DNA of 64,000 bases from Drosophila pseudoobscura (taxonomy: Eukaryota; Arthropoda; Insecta; Diptera; Drosophilidae): assembly GCF_009870125.1 (NCBI RefSeq), contig NC_046680.1, forward strand, positions 23,083,501 through 23,147,500, written 5' to 3'. Positions 37,001 through 47,804 of the stretch are shown piece by piece; within the stretch, counting starts at the first letter, position 1; every line of letters starts with the position of its first letter. Position numbers and translations under genes: made by a program. The notes under the pieces are model-generated. The model was not told the origin of the DNA. It worked only from the letters and a program-made list of their open reading frames with translations, and did not search any database.

Positions 37001-37656
37001 GCGACGATCTCACAGGACGCGACGGGCGCCCGCACGGCGACGACGAGGTCTGGCACTTTGCCAACTCCTGGAAGGTGGGGGGCCCCAAGTCCTGCTCCCG
37101 CCAGCGCGAGAACATCGCCGCCCTGCCCACGTGCAACAAGCGCCGGTCGAGCTTCTACTGCCAGCCGCTGCGCATCTCGGAAGTATTCGGACACTGTGAT
37201 AGTAGGCTTAATCCCATCAACTACATCGACTCCTGCCGCATGGACGTCTGCGAGTGCCCGTCGGGCAGCTGCCACTGCGACAGTTTCGCGGCCTACGCTC
37301 ACGAGTGCCGCCGCCTTGGTGTCCAGCTGCCTGATTGGCGGAGCTCCACCAACTGTCCCGCCGGCTGGAGACGGAATGCCACACTCGCGAACTTCCTGGA
37401 CAACGAGTACTACGGGGATAGCTTGAGGCGCTTTCCCGGTCCAGGCTCTCTCAAGGGGCGGCGCCGAAAGCAACAGCAGCAGCACCTGCAGCATCTGCAG
37501 CAGAGGAGCAGGCAGAATCAGAATCAGCAGAAACAACACCAGCTCCAGAAGCAGAATCAGAATCAGCTCCTGGACAATGAGTTCATCAAGAAGCATGTCC
37601 CCAGCAGCCTGTTGCAGCAGCGTGCGCCGGATCGTACGCCGCCGCCACTCCACTGA
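28083..37656 (+). CDS. cv-2: Crossveinless-2 (BMPER orthologue), secreted BMP-binding regulator
   Basis: Six coding exons, 28083-28293, 30579-30661, 34695-34797, 34865-35047, 35878-36090 and 36179-37656, give 756 residues, close to the known fly protein. Cv-2 binds BMPs, receptors and glypican at the cell surface and modulates short-range BMP signalling, as in crossvein formation. Seen: a hydrophobic signal segment at about 44-60, and five von Willebrand C repeats (roughly 72-132, 133-193, 195-262, 266-322, 326-386) with CxxC/CCPxC cysteines. Next is a vWD domain starting TCTVFGDPHFKTFDG, whose GDPH (about 398-401) is the acid-labile self-cleavage motif known in BMPER/Cv2. A C8/TIL-like cysteine cluster and a Gln-rich tail (about 690-735) follow. 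The start is the ATG in AAAATG at 28083, preceded by a longer in-frame reading without a better start. Confidence 0.96.
28294..30578 (+). other. cv-2 intron 1 (2.3 kb)
   Basis: Donor G|GTGAGT, acceptor CATTTCAG. No embedded gene is recognised. The minus-strand ORFs around 29.2-29.8 kb and plus-strand ORFs at 29.8-30.3 kb overlap each other in several frames and show no conserved motif. Confidence 0.6.
30662..34694 (+). other. cv-2 intron 2 (4.0 kb) with a GC-rich island
   Basis: Donor CAG|GTAAGT, acceptor CTCCACAG. Most is ordinary AT-rich intron, but about 31,590-31,960 is GC-rich with clustered CGATCGAT-like words and CGCCGCCGC runs, unlike its surroundings. No RNA gene was recognised. (CA)n occurs near 33,210-33,228. 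Confidence 0.55.
35048..35877 (+). other. cv-2 intron 4 (830 bp)
   Basis: Donor AG G|GTAAGT, acceptor TTTGGCAG. No embedded gene or repeat is recognised. Confidence 0.6.
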
Positions 37657-40600
37657 TTTGTGGATTGAGAAAGAGAAAACCCCCCCTCTGCCATAAGTTA
37701 CTACACGCACACACACACGTACACTCTCTCACACTCGCACGCACATTCTCTCAAAGCGAGTTCCGCTTTTCTTAGCATACTTTTGGCGGAAGCCGAAAAG
37801 AGTTTAGAGAGAGTGAGAGAGTAGTTTAATCCGCTCCCATGACAGACAGACACGACAGACGCGACAGACAGGCAGCAGTATTACGCTGAAGCATTACGTA
37901 CAGTACTTTGGAACAGGCAGATAGATGTAAAGATGTAATGCACTATACATCAATGAAACTCATCCTCCAACTGTCGCCATTTCGCATAGATAGACTAAGT
38001 TTTATTTATTTTAGCTTTAGTAAAGGAATTTTCTTGATTATATTAAACGGCTCTATACAATACCTACTATATATGGATATATCCTGTATTGGAAGTACTA
38101 TTATGATGATGACGATGATGATGATGTTTGTTGTGTGCGTGTGCCTGATTTTTTGTATTTGTATTCGTGTATGTGTGGACTACGTTACGCTAATTAACAA
38201 ATTGAACTCTTGCTAGAACTCTTCAAAGGTCCTCTAGTTAGCGTCTAAGGAAACTAAGAGGTAGACCTAAACCTAGCTAAAGTTTGCTTAAAATTTAAGA
38301 CCTACGCCTAAGTCCCCCAGACAACAACACCTAGAACATCTACTACTAACACTACTACAATGCTACTATACGTATGAGAATGGCACAAACAGTATTTTTG
38401 CTTAGTTGAAACTTTGAACTTGAACGAAGCCTAGAGTCCAGAGAGATCCGTTCAGACCAGATCCATCTCCAGTCTCTTACTCTTACTCTCCTACTCTTCA
38501 ACTAAATACTTAACCATCTCAAAGAAGAACTTTCCAATTACTAATTCCGCGTATAACCTTATCTTATAACCTTTTTACCCCCCAAAACTGTGTTAATATT
38601 TATAAATCCCTACCTAAATATGAACTTGTCTCTCCAACTACTCGTATTTAACCGTAAACGTAAACCGTCAGAGTAATCCGAAAGGAACTCCGTAGGAACA
38701 CGAAAGGAGACGCTCTTTGCCATTTTTTCAATTATATGGATTAATCAAGTTAAACTTTAATTAGTAATTTACTTAACTATAAAGATGCAAGATACTTCTT
38801 GAAATATACCATAGTATGGCTGGATCTGTAAATTTTCCAGCAGAAATATCCTACAGAGAAGAAAAGAACAAAGGACACCCCAATGCAACAATTGCAAATG
38901 GATAAATGAAATTAAAATATACGAAAAAAAAATCTAACGAGACATGTGTTCATATTCGGGGATATAGCAAAGTGCTATATCATCGGTTTCGCAGGCACGA
39001 ACTCCCGCCACAGTCGCAGACTCAATCGCACTCTCAGTCTCAAATCCAACTCCATTTCCCGTTCAGACTGAACAAAGAATTGGAGACGCTGCGTCTGGGG
39101 AGTCACGGAAGGAAGTTAAGTGAGGCAAGCACTCCCAGCAGTCCAAAGCAGTTGCCAAGGGCCAGCACTCCAGCACTCCAGCATCCAGCACTCCGACCTC
39201 TCACGAGAGGCAGAAACAGAGTCCACCCAATCAGAGCCAGAGTCTGGCTGGCGTCGAATTACGAGGCACTGGTAATGGCCATAGGCACTGGCAATGCCAA
39301 TTTATGCTTGTTTGCTTAGCAATAATTGTCAGAGTTGTCTAGGGTTGGGTGACCAATTCCAGTCCCAATCCCAATACCCGCCGGAGATGCGATGGCAGAA
39401 CGGAGTGCACAAGTTTGTCTGTAATTTGAACATGCCACAAGCAGCGGCTTGTTGATTTCTTGGAAAGAGCCACATCGCACACACTCAAAGAGCTCGTAAA
39501 TTCAACGATCCGATCGAAGGCGATTTAGAAGGAAAACACAATCTGGCCACTGGCCATTTCTCATTGCTCATTGAGGAAAACCACAGGCAGTGGCAGAGCT
39601 ACGCAACAGGCACGTGCACGGAATAAGCAACAAGTCGATTCCCATTTCAATTGCAACCTGATTGATGCCCGTCGCTGCTCGTTATGCAGCAGAATCGATC
39701 TCGATCTGGTCTTTGGTCTGCCTCTGGCTGTGGTTGTGGCTCTGAGACTGCAACTGCGACTAGCCTCTGGTGACATCTGCCTGATGTAATGCCTTTGAAT
39801 GCTTCCGCGTGTCGATCGCCTGGAGACGCCGGCCGACGCGTGCTCTGTCCTTATCAGGCGCTGCCCTGTCCATATCGGTGCAGATGCCATATCCATTCCA
39901 TTGGGGAGATCTGGGGAGCCAGCGACTGGTGTGGCGCCACGGCGTGAGCCAAATTTGGTGAAGGCCTTTGGTGTAATGTTTGTCGGACAAGTGGCGTTTA
40001 CCGCATTCCCCATGGGGCGGCATTAGACCAGACATGGGCACATAAGTGACGGGGCACTCAGCCTCCTCTCATCCGCTCATAATTCATAGACATTTCGCCC
40101 TTAACCACTTAAAATCCCCAATTTATCAATCCGTGGTCTAGCAACGCTGTAGGACTCATAAAGATGTCCAGCTGTCCAGATAAGCCTCCGCCAAGGACAA
40201 GCCGCGAACATCGATGTCCTCCGCCATGCATCATCTGCCAGATGATGAGGATGAGGATAGGATGGAATGAAATGGGAGCGCTCCTAAGTGTGCATAAGCG
40301 AGTGGAATCGCATGAATCATCCGGAGTGGGCGTGGGAGCATCCATTGTCATCGTCTTGGCCATTAGCGCATACAGACATATGTCAGCGGCATCCACTTCC
40401 ACTGGCATTGACACCCACGTATGCCGGTCGAAGGGCAGTACTTTCCCATTGCCGCAAGGATTTGAAGGAGGTTGGAATGCCGAAAATCCGCGACTCAGAG
40501 TTCTGCCCACGCCTGGTTACCAAATGGGGATGTTGACAGAACTGGACAAATGTGGCATTATTTATGCTATTGATCCGCCGGAAACACGAGTGATTGTGAG

Positions 40601-40780
40601 AAAGACGGAGACGGAGAGGAGTGCATAGAATCAAAATAAATTGTAGCATACTCTTCGGCGCTGGCCTTAAAGCAGAAGCAACGGGGTGTCCAACAGTGGA
40701 CACTCTCACTTCTTATGTTCCACCTTAACAACAGCGTCCATCAAATTCCTCCCTTAAATTGAAATTTCAATACCATTCTG
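37657..40780. other. cv-2 3' UTR and intergenic DNA
   Basis: The first 1 kb or more is AU-rich and probably the cv-2 3' UTR, including a GATGATGACGATGATGATG run near 38,105. A 9-bp perfect hairpin, GATATAGCA-AAG-TGCTATATC, lies at 38961-38981. No coding region was accepted. Confidence 0.5.
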
Positions 40781-40785
40781 ACAGC

Positions 40786-41013
40786 CAGGCTCCGTTTTTC
40801 ACATTCACAAAAGTTTTCCGATTTACTTTTGAATACACATAAATTGGGGCTTCCGTTTTCACATTTCGCAAGATTTATTCGTTTTCAAAACGAAAACATT
40901 TTCGTTGACGAAATGAAAAATTTTCGTTTTGGTGCAAACAGCAAAAATGTGTGAAAACTGGAGAGCCTTAAAACGAAAACATAATCCGCAAAAGTAAATG
41001 AAAAACGGGCCTG
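40786..41013. repeat. Foldback-like inverted repeat element, about 228 bp
   Basis: Outer arms CAGGCTCCGTTTTTC (40786-40800) and GAAAAACGGGCCTG (41000-41013) are inverse complements apart from one inserted base. A second nested pair is GGCTTCCGTTTTCAC (40848-40862) and GTGAAAACTGGAGAGCC (40951-40967). Near the centre is the 17-bp palindrome TTCGTTTTCAAAACGAA (40878-40894). The arms therefore repeat themselves, as in foldback/MITE elements. No target duplication was evident. Confidence 0.55.
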
Positions 41014-42840
41014 CCTGATTAAATAATGTAATAAGTAGTCTTTTTTCCGAAATCCATATTTTCTGCATAATTTCCGACATTTTTCTCCAGCTGCGTTTCA
41101 TTTGCTGACACCGTAGATTAAGTTGTCTTGCCCATAGTTAATTAACTGTGTAAATTGCTTATTAATTGACGACACCTCCCCCATAAAACCCTCCTCCACA
41201 CAGCTGTCAATCAGTTTCAGTCATTAGATATACAAATATCTGCGGAGATTTGTGTTGCTTACATGAACACGAGACGAGACTGAGATGGCTAAATGAATTA
41301 TTGAATTAATAAATAGATTCCCTCGTTCCCTATCTCCATCCATCTATGTATGTGATTCTTATTGGTTTTTGACTAATTTAATTGGCAATCAAGTATTCAG
41401 CGTTCGCTCTAATGGCGATGGCTTGTGTCACTGAAGCCACTGAAGCAAAATTAATTACCAAGATATTGGCCATTTGAATAGTAACTCTCTCTGTCCGAAG
41501 GACTTCCCATAGAACTCTTTCTCTCTATCGCGTACAGAATCACTTGCTTTCGCCCCTCGACAGACAGCGAGGCGTCGGCATTCGTTGGTTTTTGTTGGTA
41601 AGCGAAAACTGGTTGGCATCCAGATCCAACGCATTGAGATGTACATTTGTATGTATGTACATATGTACATTTGGCGAGTCAATATTGGTTATTAATTATA
41701 TTAAAATAACTTTGCTTGTTCCCCGATTCGATTATTGTACCTGTATTCACATAATTCATTTCATTTTCGCTAAAACGAAGATCCCATCGCAATCAGATGC
41801 AATTGTGCAAACCCGACTGATGCTGCGGCTTCTGCTGCTACCAAATGACGGAAGTTGTTCGTGTGCAATCCGTATGGGGTATTAATTGCGCTTATCTAAT
41901 CCCAAACACCATCGTAATTCCAATTCAGTGAATGGCGCAGTGATCGGTGATCAATGTTGCGGGTGATCTGTGACTTCGCACGTGGATTGGCGAAAGCCTT
42001 CCGCCCATCAATCTTGATCGCTCACTAATAACAGCAATTAGTGCCAAAAGAATCCACAGATATTGAAAAGGGAATACTAATTAGCCAAGCTTTTGGGGGA
42101 AGGTCGAAGTGTGGATACCCCGCGCTCACATGCTACAACCCATCAATGATCCATAAATTAGCAGCACCATAAGGTGTCTGTCTGACTTTCTTCTCGAATT
42201 TCTCCGTCATAAATCCACGAAGAGAAGCTTAAATCACGCGTCATTCTTAAGTGCCGCCTTTTTGGGCATAAGCGTTGTCGCAATTTGCATATTAAAGCCA
42301 ATAAATTTTGTCTAATAGGTTGTAAGTTTTGCTGGGACTGGACAGATATGTGTGCCAATAAAAATCGGGAAATTAATTGCTCGCCTCCTGAAATGTATAG
42401 ACGCCGTTTCCCAAGCAATCCAAGGGACCTAAAAAAAGCTCGTGTATATATGGATCTTTTAACAATCGCATTAAATTCAAACGCGCACATTTTATGGTCT
42501 GTTCTGTCAACCGATCGATCCATCGATCGTCGGATCCCAGCACGTGGTAGCAACGAACTTTGGGGCACTCTCTTCTCCCAACGCAAGCGTCTCGGAGTGA
42601 TACAGAATATAGTAGAAAAGAGCAGAACAGAACAAAACAAACGAAACCGCGAAGATTCACTCCTTATCGGGTATACTCGCCCTCAAATTAATATTTATAT
42701 TTATTATCATTATTTTGTATAAACTTGTTCTTGGCCGTTTTGTTCTAAACGTGTTAGAAAGGCTTGGCTTCGGTTTGGTCTGGCTATGGCTGTGGCTGTG
42801 GCTTGGACTTTGCGAAATGGCATTCGAATCGAGAGAAATA
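41014..42840. other. Intergenic, no gene recognised
   Basis: AT-rich sequence with ACATATGTACAT-type words near 41,640-41,670. Overlapping ORFs at 42.1-42.7 kb on both strands have no recognisable motif and were left out. Confidence 0.45.
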
Positions 42841-42848
42841 TATAAAAA
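42841..42848 (+). promoter_or_regulatory. TATA box of the first CAP gene
   Basis: TATAAAAA lies 177 bp before the first CAP-gene ATG, so transcription would start near 42,870 with a 5' UTR of about 150 bp. That leader contains five tandem CCCAGT-type units at about 42889-42912. No close initiator match was seen. Confidence 0.45.
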
Positions 42849-43024
42849 AGTTAGTTAGCAGGCGGCACACTCTCTAGCTCTCTAGTACCAGTCCCAGTCC
42901 CAGTCCCAGTCCCGGTCTCTGATCTCAGTTCTGTTCAGATCATTCGGACAGAAACATTCAATAAAGACGGCCACGCGCATTCTACCGCGCCTCCCATTGA
43001 AAGTGCCCATTCCCATTTAGCAGA

Positions 43025-44013
43025 ATGTCTGATTTTGTACCTTCTTCGATAGCCTGCCTGACGCTGATGCTGCTGCAGATGGTCCTTGCCAAGGAGTACA
43101 GCTGGTGTGATCCAACGCTCTGCGAAAAGGGTGTGCGGCATGTGGCCTGCCGGAATACAGGGGTAACTACAACGGAACAACAAAAGATTCAACAGCAACT
43201 GAAGGATACTTTGGTCCGCTCCCGATCCCGCTAGCACTTTCACAGACGCTGCCAGCCGGATTCCTTCCAGGTGGACATCAGTCGCCACAAATCGGACTTC
43301 CTGCACGCGCACAACAAGAGGAGGAACTTCCTGGCGCTGGGACGAGTGCCCGGCTATTACCCAGCCGCTCGCATGGCCACCATGGTAGGAGCCCCCTTAA
43401 ATTTTTGCTCGTAGAAGAGTCTTAGTAGAATCACTCGTACTCGTAGGTGTGGGACGATGAGCTGCAGTATCTGTCGCAGCTGAATACAAATACCTGTGTG
43501 CTGGATCACGATGACTGCCACAGCACGTACCGCTATGCCAACTCTGGCCAGAACCTATGCGCGGTGTGGCGTAACAGGAATCCCCATGTGAATGTGACCA
43601 GCCTAGTGGAGGAGTGCATCGGACTGTGGTTTAATGAGTGGGATCTGATCGACAACAGCTTCATCGACGCCTTCAAGGTGACGCCGATATTGTGAGTATT
43701 GAGGGCGACTCCTATCCCTCGTCTAGGGACTACTGAAGCATAATGCGTATCCTACCTTAGCGAGGACTATGGACACTTTGTGGAGATGAGCGTGGACAAG
43801 AACTTCGCCATCGGCTGCTCCATCATGCGCTTCACGCGGCCCGACTACCCCTCCGTGTACATCTACAATGTGGTCTGCAACTACGCCTCGCTGTACGCTT
43901 TGGGGGCAATCGTCTACGAGACGGGCTATCCGGCCTCGCGCTGCACCACGGGGAAGAGCAACTTCTATCCGGGTCTCTGCTCCACTCGCGAGGAGTATGA
44001 TCCTAATTGGTGA
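43025..44013 (+). CDS. Secreted CAP/SCP-domain protein, gene A
   Basis: Exons 43025-43162, 43235-43384, 43447-43691 and 43761-44013 give 261 residues. Seen: a signal peptide ending about residue 22, a short cysteine-rich insect antigen-5-type N-terminus (WCDPTLCEKGVRHVAC), then the CAP domain with HNKRRNFLALG, the LVEECIGLWFNEW helix, GHFVEMSVDKN and a C-terminal cysteine set (NVVCNY, YPASRC, PGLCS). Fly CAP proteins of this type are secreted; many are reproductive or salivary, but no function can be read from sequence. Poly(A) signal at 44112-44117. It is a tandem paralogue of gene B, with one additional intron (43385-43446). Confidence 0.93.
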
Positions 44014-45551
44014 TCTATGGTGATCTAAACATCTTCCCTTTAGTTTTACTCAGGCCCAACTGTCAAGTATTGAGAAAAGAAACCCGTAGCTTTACATAAA
44101 AAAAACAAACGAATAAATGATCGCATCGACGTGACGTTTTGTTCGATTCCAGTAACTTTGCATAATTTATTTCAACAAAGTCATCGGCATCCCATCTCAT
44201 TTCATCCATGGCTGACTTCTGACTTCTGACCGGCTGACTCCGTCGACTCCGACTGTCATTGCATAAGCACAAAATAAATTATCGTCTAAGACTACGCCGC
44301 TGTACGACTCCCGTATACGTTTTAGTCAAACAAAACGCTTCTACAAAGAAAGCGCTCGCCCGGTCGTCTGGTCTCGCTCTCCGTCTCTTTGTCCGTCTCC
44401 ATTTTGAGACTGGTTTGGCATAAAAAACTTTCGTTTATTATTGTCCAACAGATCATAAAGAGATCTTCGAAGATCCACCTCGAGTATGGAAATCTCGACT
44501 TTAAGTTGATTTGTGTGCAGAACTTATTGATTTGTTCTTTGTGATTGGAAACCTGTCCCGACTGGAAGTCGCTAAATACGCGGCACATATGGGCAACAAC
44601 AGCCAGAAAGCAACAGCGATATTATAGTTTCTTAGCCGAAACTCACCAATTGGGTCAATGTCAGTGGCGAAGCCCCAGAATCTAGAACCACACACAGAGC
44701 CCGGAGTCACTGAACTGTTGGAGACGCCCACGCCGAGTTGATTCTCGATGAGTGGAGTCTGAATGAATGAGATTTCCCAGAAATAGATGTTAAATTTCTA
44801 TGAGATTTGGTTATAATGGGGGTATGATAGATTATTCATCACTTAACACACAATTCAAAGCAGTAGTGACACCTTTTCAACTCTATTCTTACTCTGAGAA
44901 GCTTGAACTTCACCCAACTCTGGGTATATAACCTAATTTAATGCGTTTGTTTTTTTAGTTCTAGATTTGTCTGAGGCTAATCTTGCTGTATAAAATCTCT
45001 TAAACCTACTATAGAGGACTACTGGATCTATTGGATACGTGTAACTTAAAGGATCCTACCTAAGGAATCGGTCTTGTCTAGACAGTACCCAAATAACAAC
45101 TAATCTATTCCAACGCTCTCCACTTTTCGGCAAGCCTGAACTCCACTCAACTTTGGGGCTTTATGAGCGAGTTTTCCTAGAAGTCGTGCGCCTCGTCCGC
45201 GACTTTCGGTGTTAACGCTCTGAGCGCTCTTCAGAGGTGAGGACCGAGACAGAGACAAAGACAAAGACCGAGACGTCCGCCAGAAAATGGAAATGATTCA
45301 TAAAACGTTGCTTGACCTGTCTCAAGCACTGCGGACGGCTGACCAGCCCGCGTGCAGCTGCGGTTTTCGGAATCTGAATCGGTCCCGCACTCCGAACCCC
45401 ACTTCGAACCGCGTTGGAAAACAAACAGCAAACGTTGCCAAAAATAAAAACCAAAATAAATATACGCGGTATCAAATCAAAATTTCTGAATAAATATCGC
45501 CTTGGTGGTGGTCAGGATCTGCACTTGTGATTGCATTGACATCCGGAGAAC
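44014..45551. other. Intergenic between the two CAP genes
   Basis: After the gene A 3' UTR, no gene is recognised. TGACTTC/CTGACTCCGTCGACTCC repeats lie near 44,214-44,255. Just before gene B is an AATAAATATC word (about 45,490) and a TCAGGAT initiator-like site at about 45,513, a plausible promoter. Confidence 0.4.
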
Positions 45552-46472
45552 ATGGAGACTGGGAAATATCTCCTGATCAGCGTTTTGCTGATGCCCATGG
45601 CGATCGGACAGCCGCTGTCTTGGTGCGACCCGCAGCTCTGTCCGGAGGGAAAGGTGCATATTGCGTGCAACAACAACGGAGTAAGTGATCTCCATGATCC
45701 CTCTGCTTCTGAGTTAACCAGGAATTATCCTCGATAGAAGTTCCATGAGACCTGCTCGGAGGATGCCACCATGGTGAATCTGAAGCCGCACCGGTCGTTC
45801 ATCCTGAATGAGCACAACAAGCGGCGCAACTTCATCGCCTCGGGCTCGCTGCCGGGCTACTTTCCGGCTACGCGGATGGCCACCATGGTGTGGGACGAGG
45901 AGCTGGAGTATCTGGCGACGCTCAACCTGAAGACCTGCAACCTGGAGCACGACGACTGCAACCACTCGTTCCGATTCCGGAATCTGGGTCAGAATCTGTG
46001 CGGCGTGGATCGCTACCGTAGTGCCCCAATGAACGTGACCAATCTGGTGGAGCAGTCGCTGGGTCTGTGGTTCGGCGAGCACCATGTCATCGACAGTAGC
46101 TTCATCACCGACTTCCGGGTGACCAGCAAACTGTAAGAGCAGTTGCCCCCACATTTCCGTTTTCCGCAGAAACGTAACAATCCTTGTTTTTTTTTTGTTG
46201 GCAGGGAAAAGTACGGTCACTTTGTGGAAACGGTGGTGGACAGGAACACCCATGTCGGCTGCGCCATGATGCGCTTCACCAACCCGAAGTACCCGTTCCT
46301 TTACATCTACAACACAGCATGCAACTATGCCAGCGTCTATGCCATCGGCGTCCCCGTCTACAATGCGGGCTTACCCGCCTCCGAGTGCCTCACGGGCAAC
46401 AATCCGCAGTATCCAGCCCTCTGCTCCGTGAAGGAGAAATACAACCCAAACTACAATATATACAAGGACTGA
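45552..46472 (+). CDS. Secreted CAP/SCP-domain protein, gene B
   Basis: Exons 45552-45680, 45738-46132 and 46205-46472 give 263 residues. Same architecture as gene A: signal peptide to about residue 19, WCDPQLCPEGKVHIAC, HNKRRNFIASGSLPGY, LGQNLCG, LVEQSLGLWFGEH, GHFVETVVDRNTHVGC and terminal cysteines. Residues and intron phases align with gene A throughout. Gene B lacks the intron that interrupts gene A after the MATM codons, so one intron was lost or gained after duplication. Function is unknown beyond the CAP family assignment. Confidence 0.94.
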
Positions 46473-47751
46473 ACCAAACTCTTCATCGTTTTCGTTCCCA
46501 TTGATCCCGAGACAATCATCTGTTTCTAATTTATACGTCAAGTGCTGTTTATTTCGGTCCGGCTGCTAAATTCGGCTGGGTGTTAACTTCCAGTTCCAAT
46601 CAGACAGACAGGCAGGCGGGCGACCAGATCGTAATTTATAAATCTTAACGGAAACAGTCCGATGCGGTTCTCGCACAGTGGATCTGTTCGATTGATCCGT
46701 GAAATCACGAGAAATCTGGGAAATATCTGTAGAACCTTCCGTAGAGATATACGAGTTACACTGTTTGCTCGGACTGTACTTTTTATGCAAACTAAAGTAT
46801 AACATAAATGTAATAGATTTTCTTGCAAAGAAATTTTTTTTGCGAAAAAACCCGTTGGACATTGGACCCGTTGGAATGTGACTGTCGGATGTTCATATAT
46901 CATAGTGTTTTGATCATTTTGCAATCTGTCAAATCAGATAGCCTAGGCCTCTGTTTCTGAATTACAGACTTTAATCGTTTTTTTTTAAACGAACTGAATC
47001 CCAGTGTACTTTCTGTTATATTTCACGCCTGGTTGCATGTGAGTGACCTAACCGGCATTCATTATAACACTGTGATGAAATTTGTTTGCAATCAGCCGAT
47101 CGCTAATTAATTTTTGATCACTCAGGATCACATTAAAAAGCTGTTAATTAATCAATGAGAATGCACCCAGCACCAACACTCATCCCATAGCAACCATCCA
47201 TCCATAAACGCGAAAACAATGCACGCTGAATCAAGTTGGGCTCGAGTTGCCTGGTATTTTTTCAGTCAATTGTTGGCAATTTACGGCCGACAGCCTGTGC
47301 CTGTGCCTGAAGCTGGAACTAGGCCTAGATGCAGCAGACTCCTATAACTCAGGCCTCCCTGTGTGGGATTGGCCTGTGGAGTTGACAAGGGATCACAGCA
47401 GCTGTCCCTGCTCCTCCGCGCCTCCTTCCGCTGCCCACTCAGAGCATGCCAGAGTTCCCCTCTCATGCATGTGGCATTTGGCATCTGGCTCTCCCGATCC
47501 CCATCCGAATCTGAATCAGAATCAGTGTCTGATTTTTATCTTGTTTTATCTGCAGCCATGCATCATAAATGAGTTCGCTGCCTGCCGTTTTTCCTGTCCA
47601 CACAAATCTCTCGAGTGCACTCCCACGGACACTCACATCTTTGTTGGCTGTAGGTTATGCAAATTCCGATTACGAGGCTTTATCGCCATCAGAATCGGAG
47701 ATCTGGTGCCCAGCTGCCAAATAAAGATCTCTGTTGGGACAGCTCTAGCAT
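46473..47751. other. Intergenic between CAP gene B and BBS9, convergent
   Basis: Holds the gene B 3' UTR and, on the minus strand, the BBS9 3' end. No further gene is recognised. The 174-residue ORF at 47,247-47,771 lacks motifs. Confidence 0.45.
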
Positions 47752-47757
47752 TTATTG
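47752..47757 (-). other. BBS9 poly(A) signal
   Basis: AATAAA on the minus strand lies 48 bp past the BBS9 stop codon, giving a short 3' UTR. Confidence 0.6.
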
Positions 47758-47804
47758 GACACTTGCTATGAGATTAGGAATGGGAATGGCAATGGGAGGC
47801 CCTA

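Noticed and set aside
36886-37716. 276-residue ORF antisense to the last cv-2 exon
   Set aside because: Shadow ORF; hydrophobic runs come from the antisense of the Gln-rich tail.
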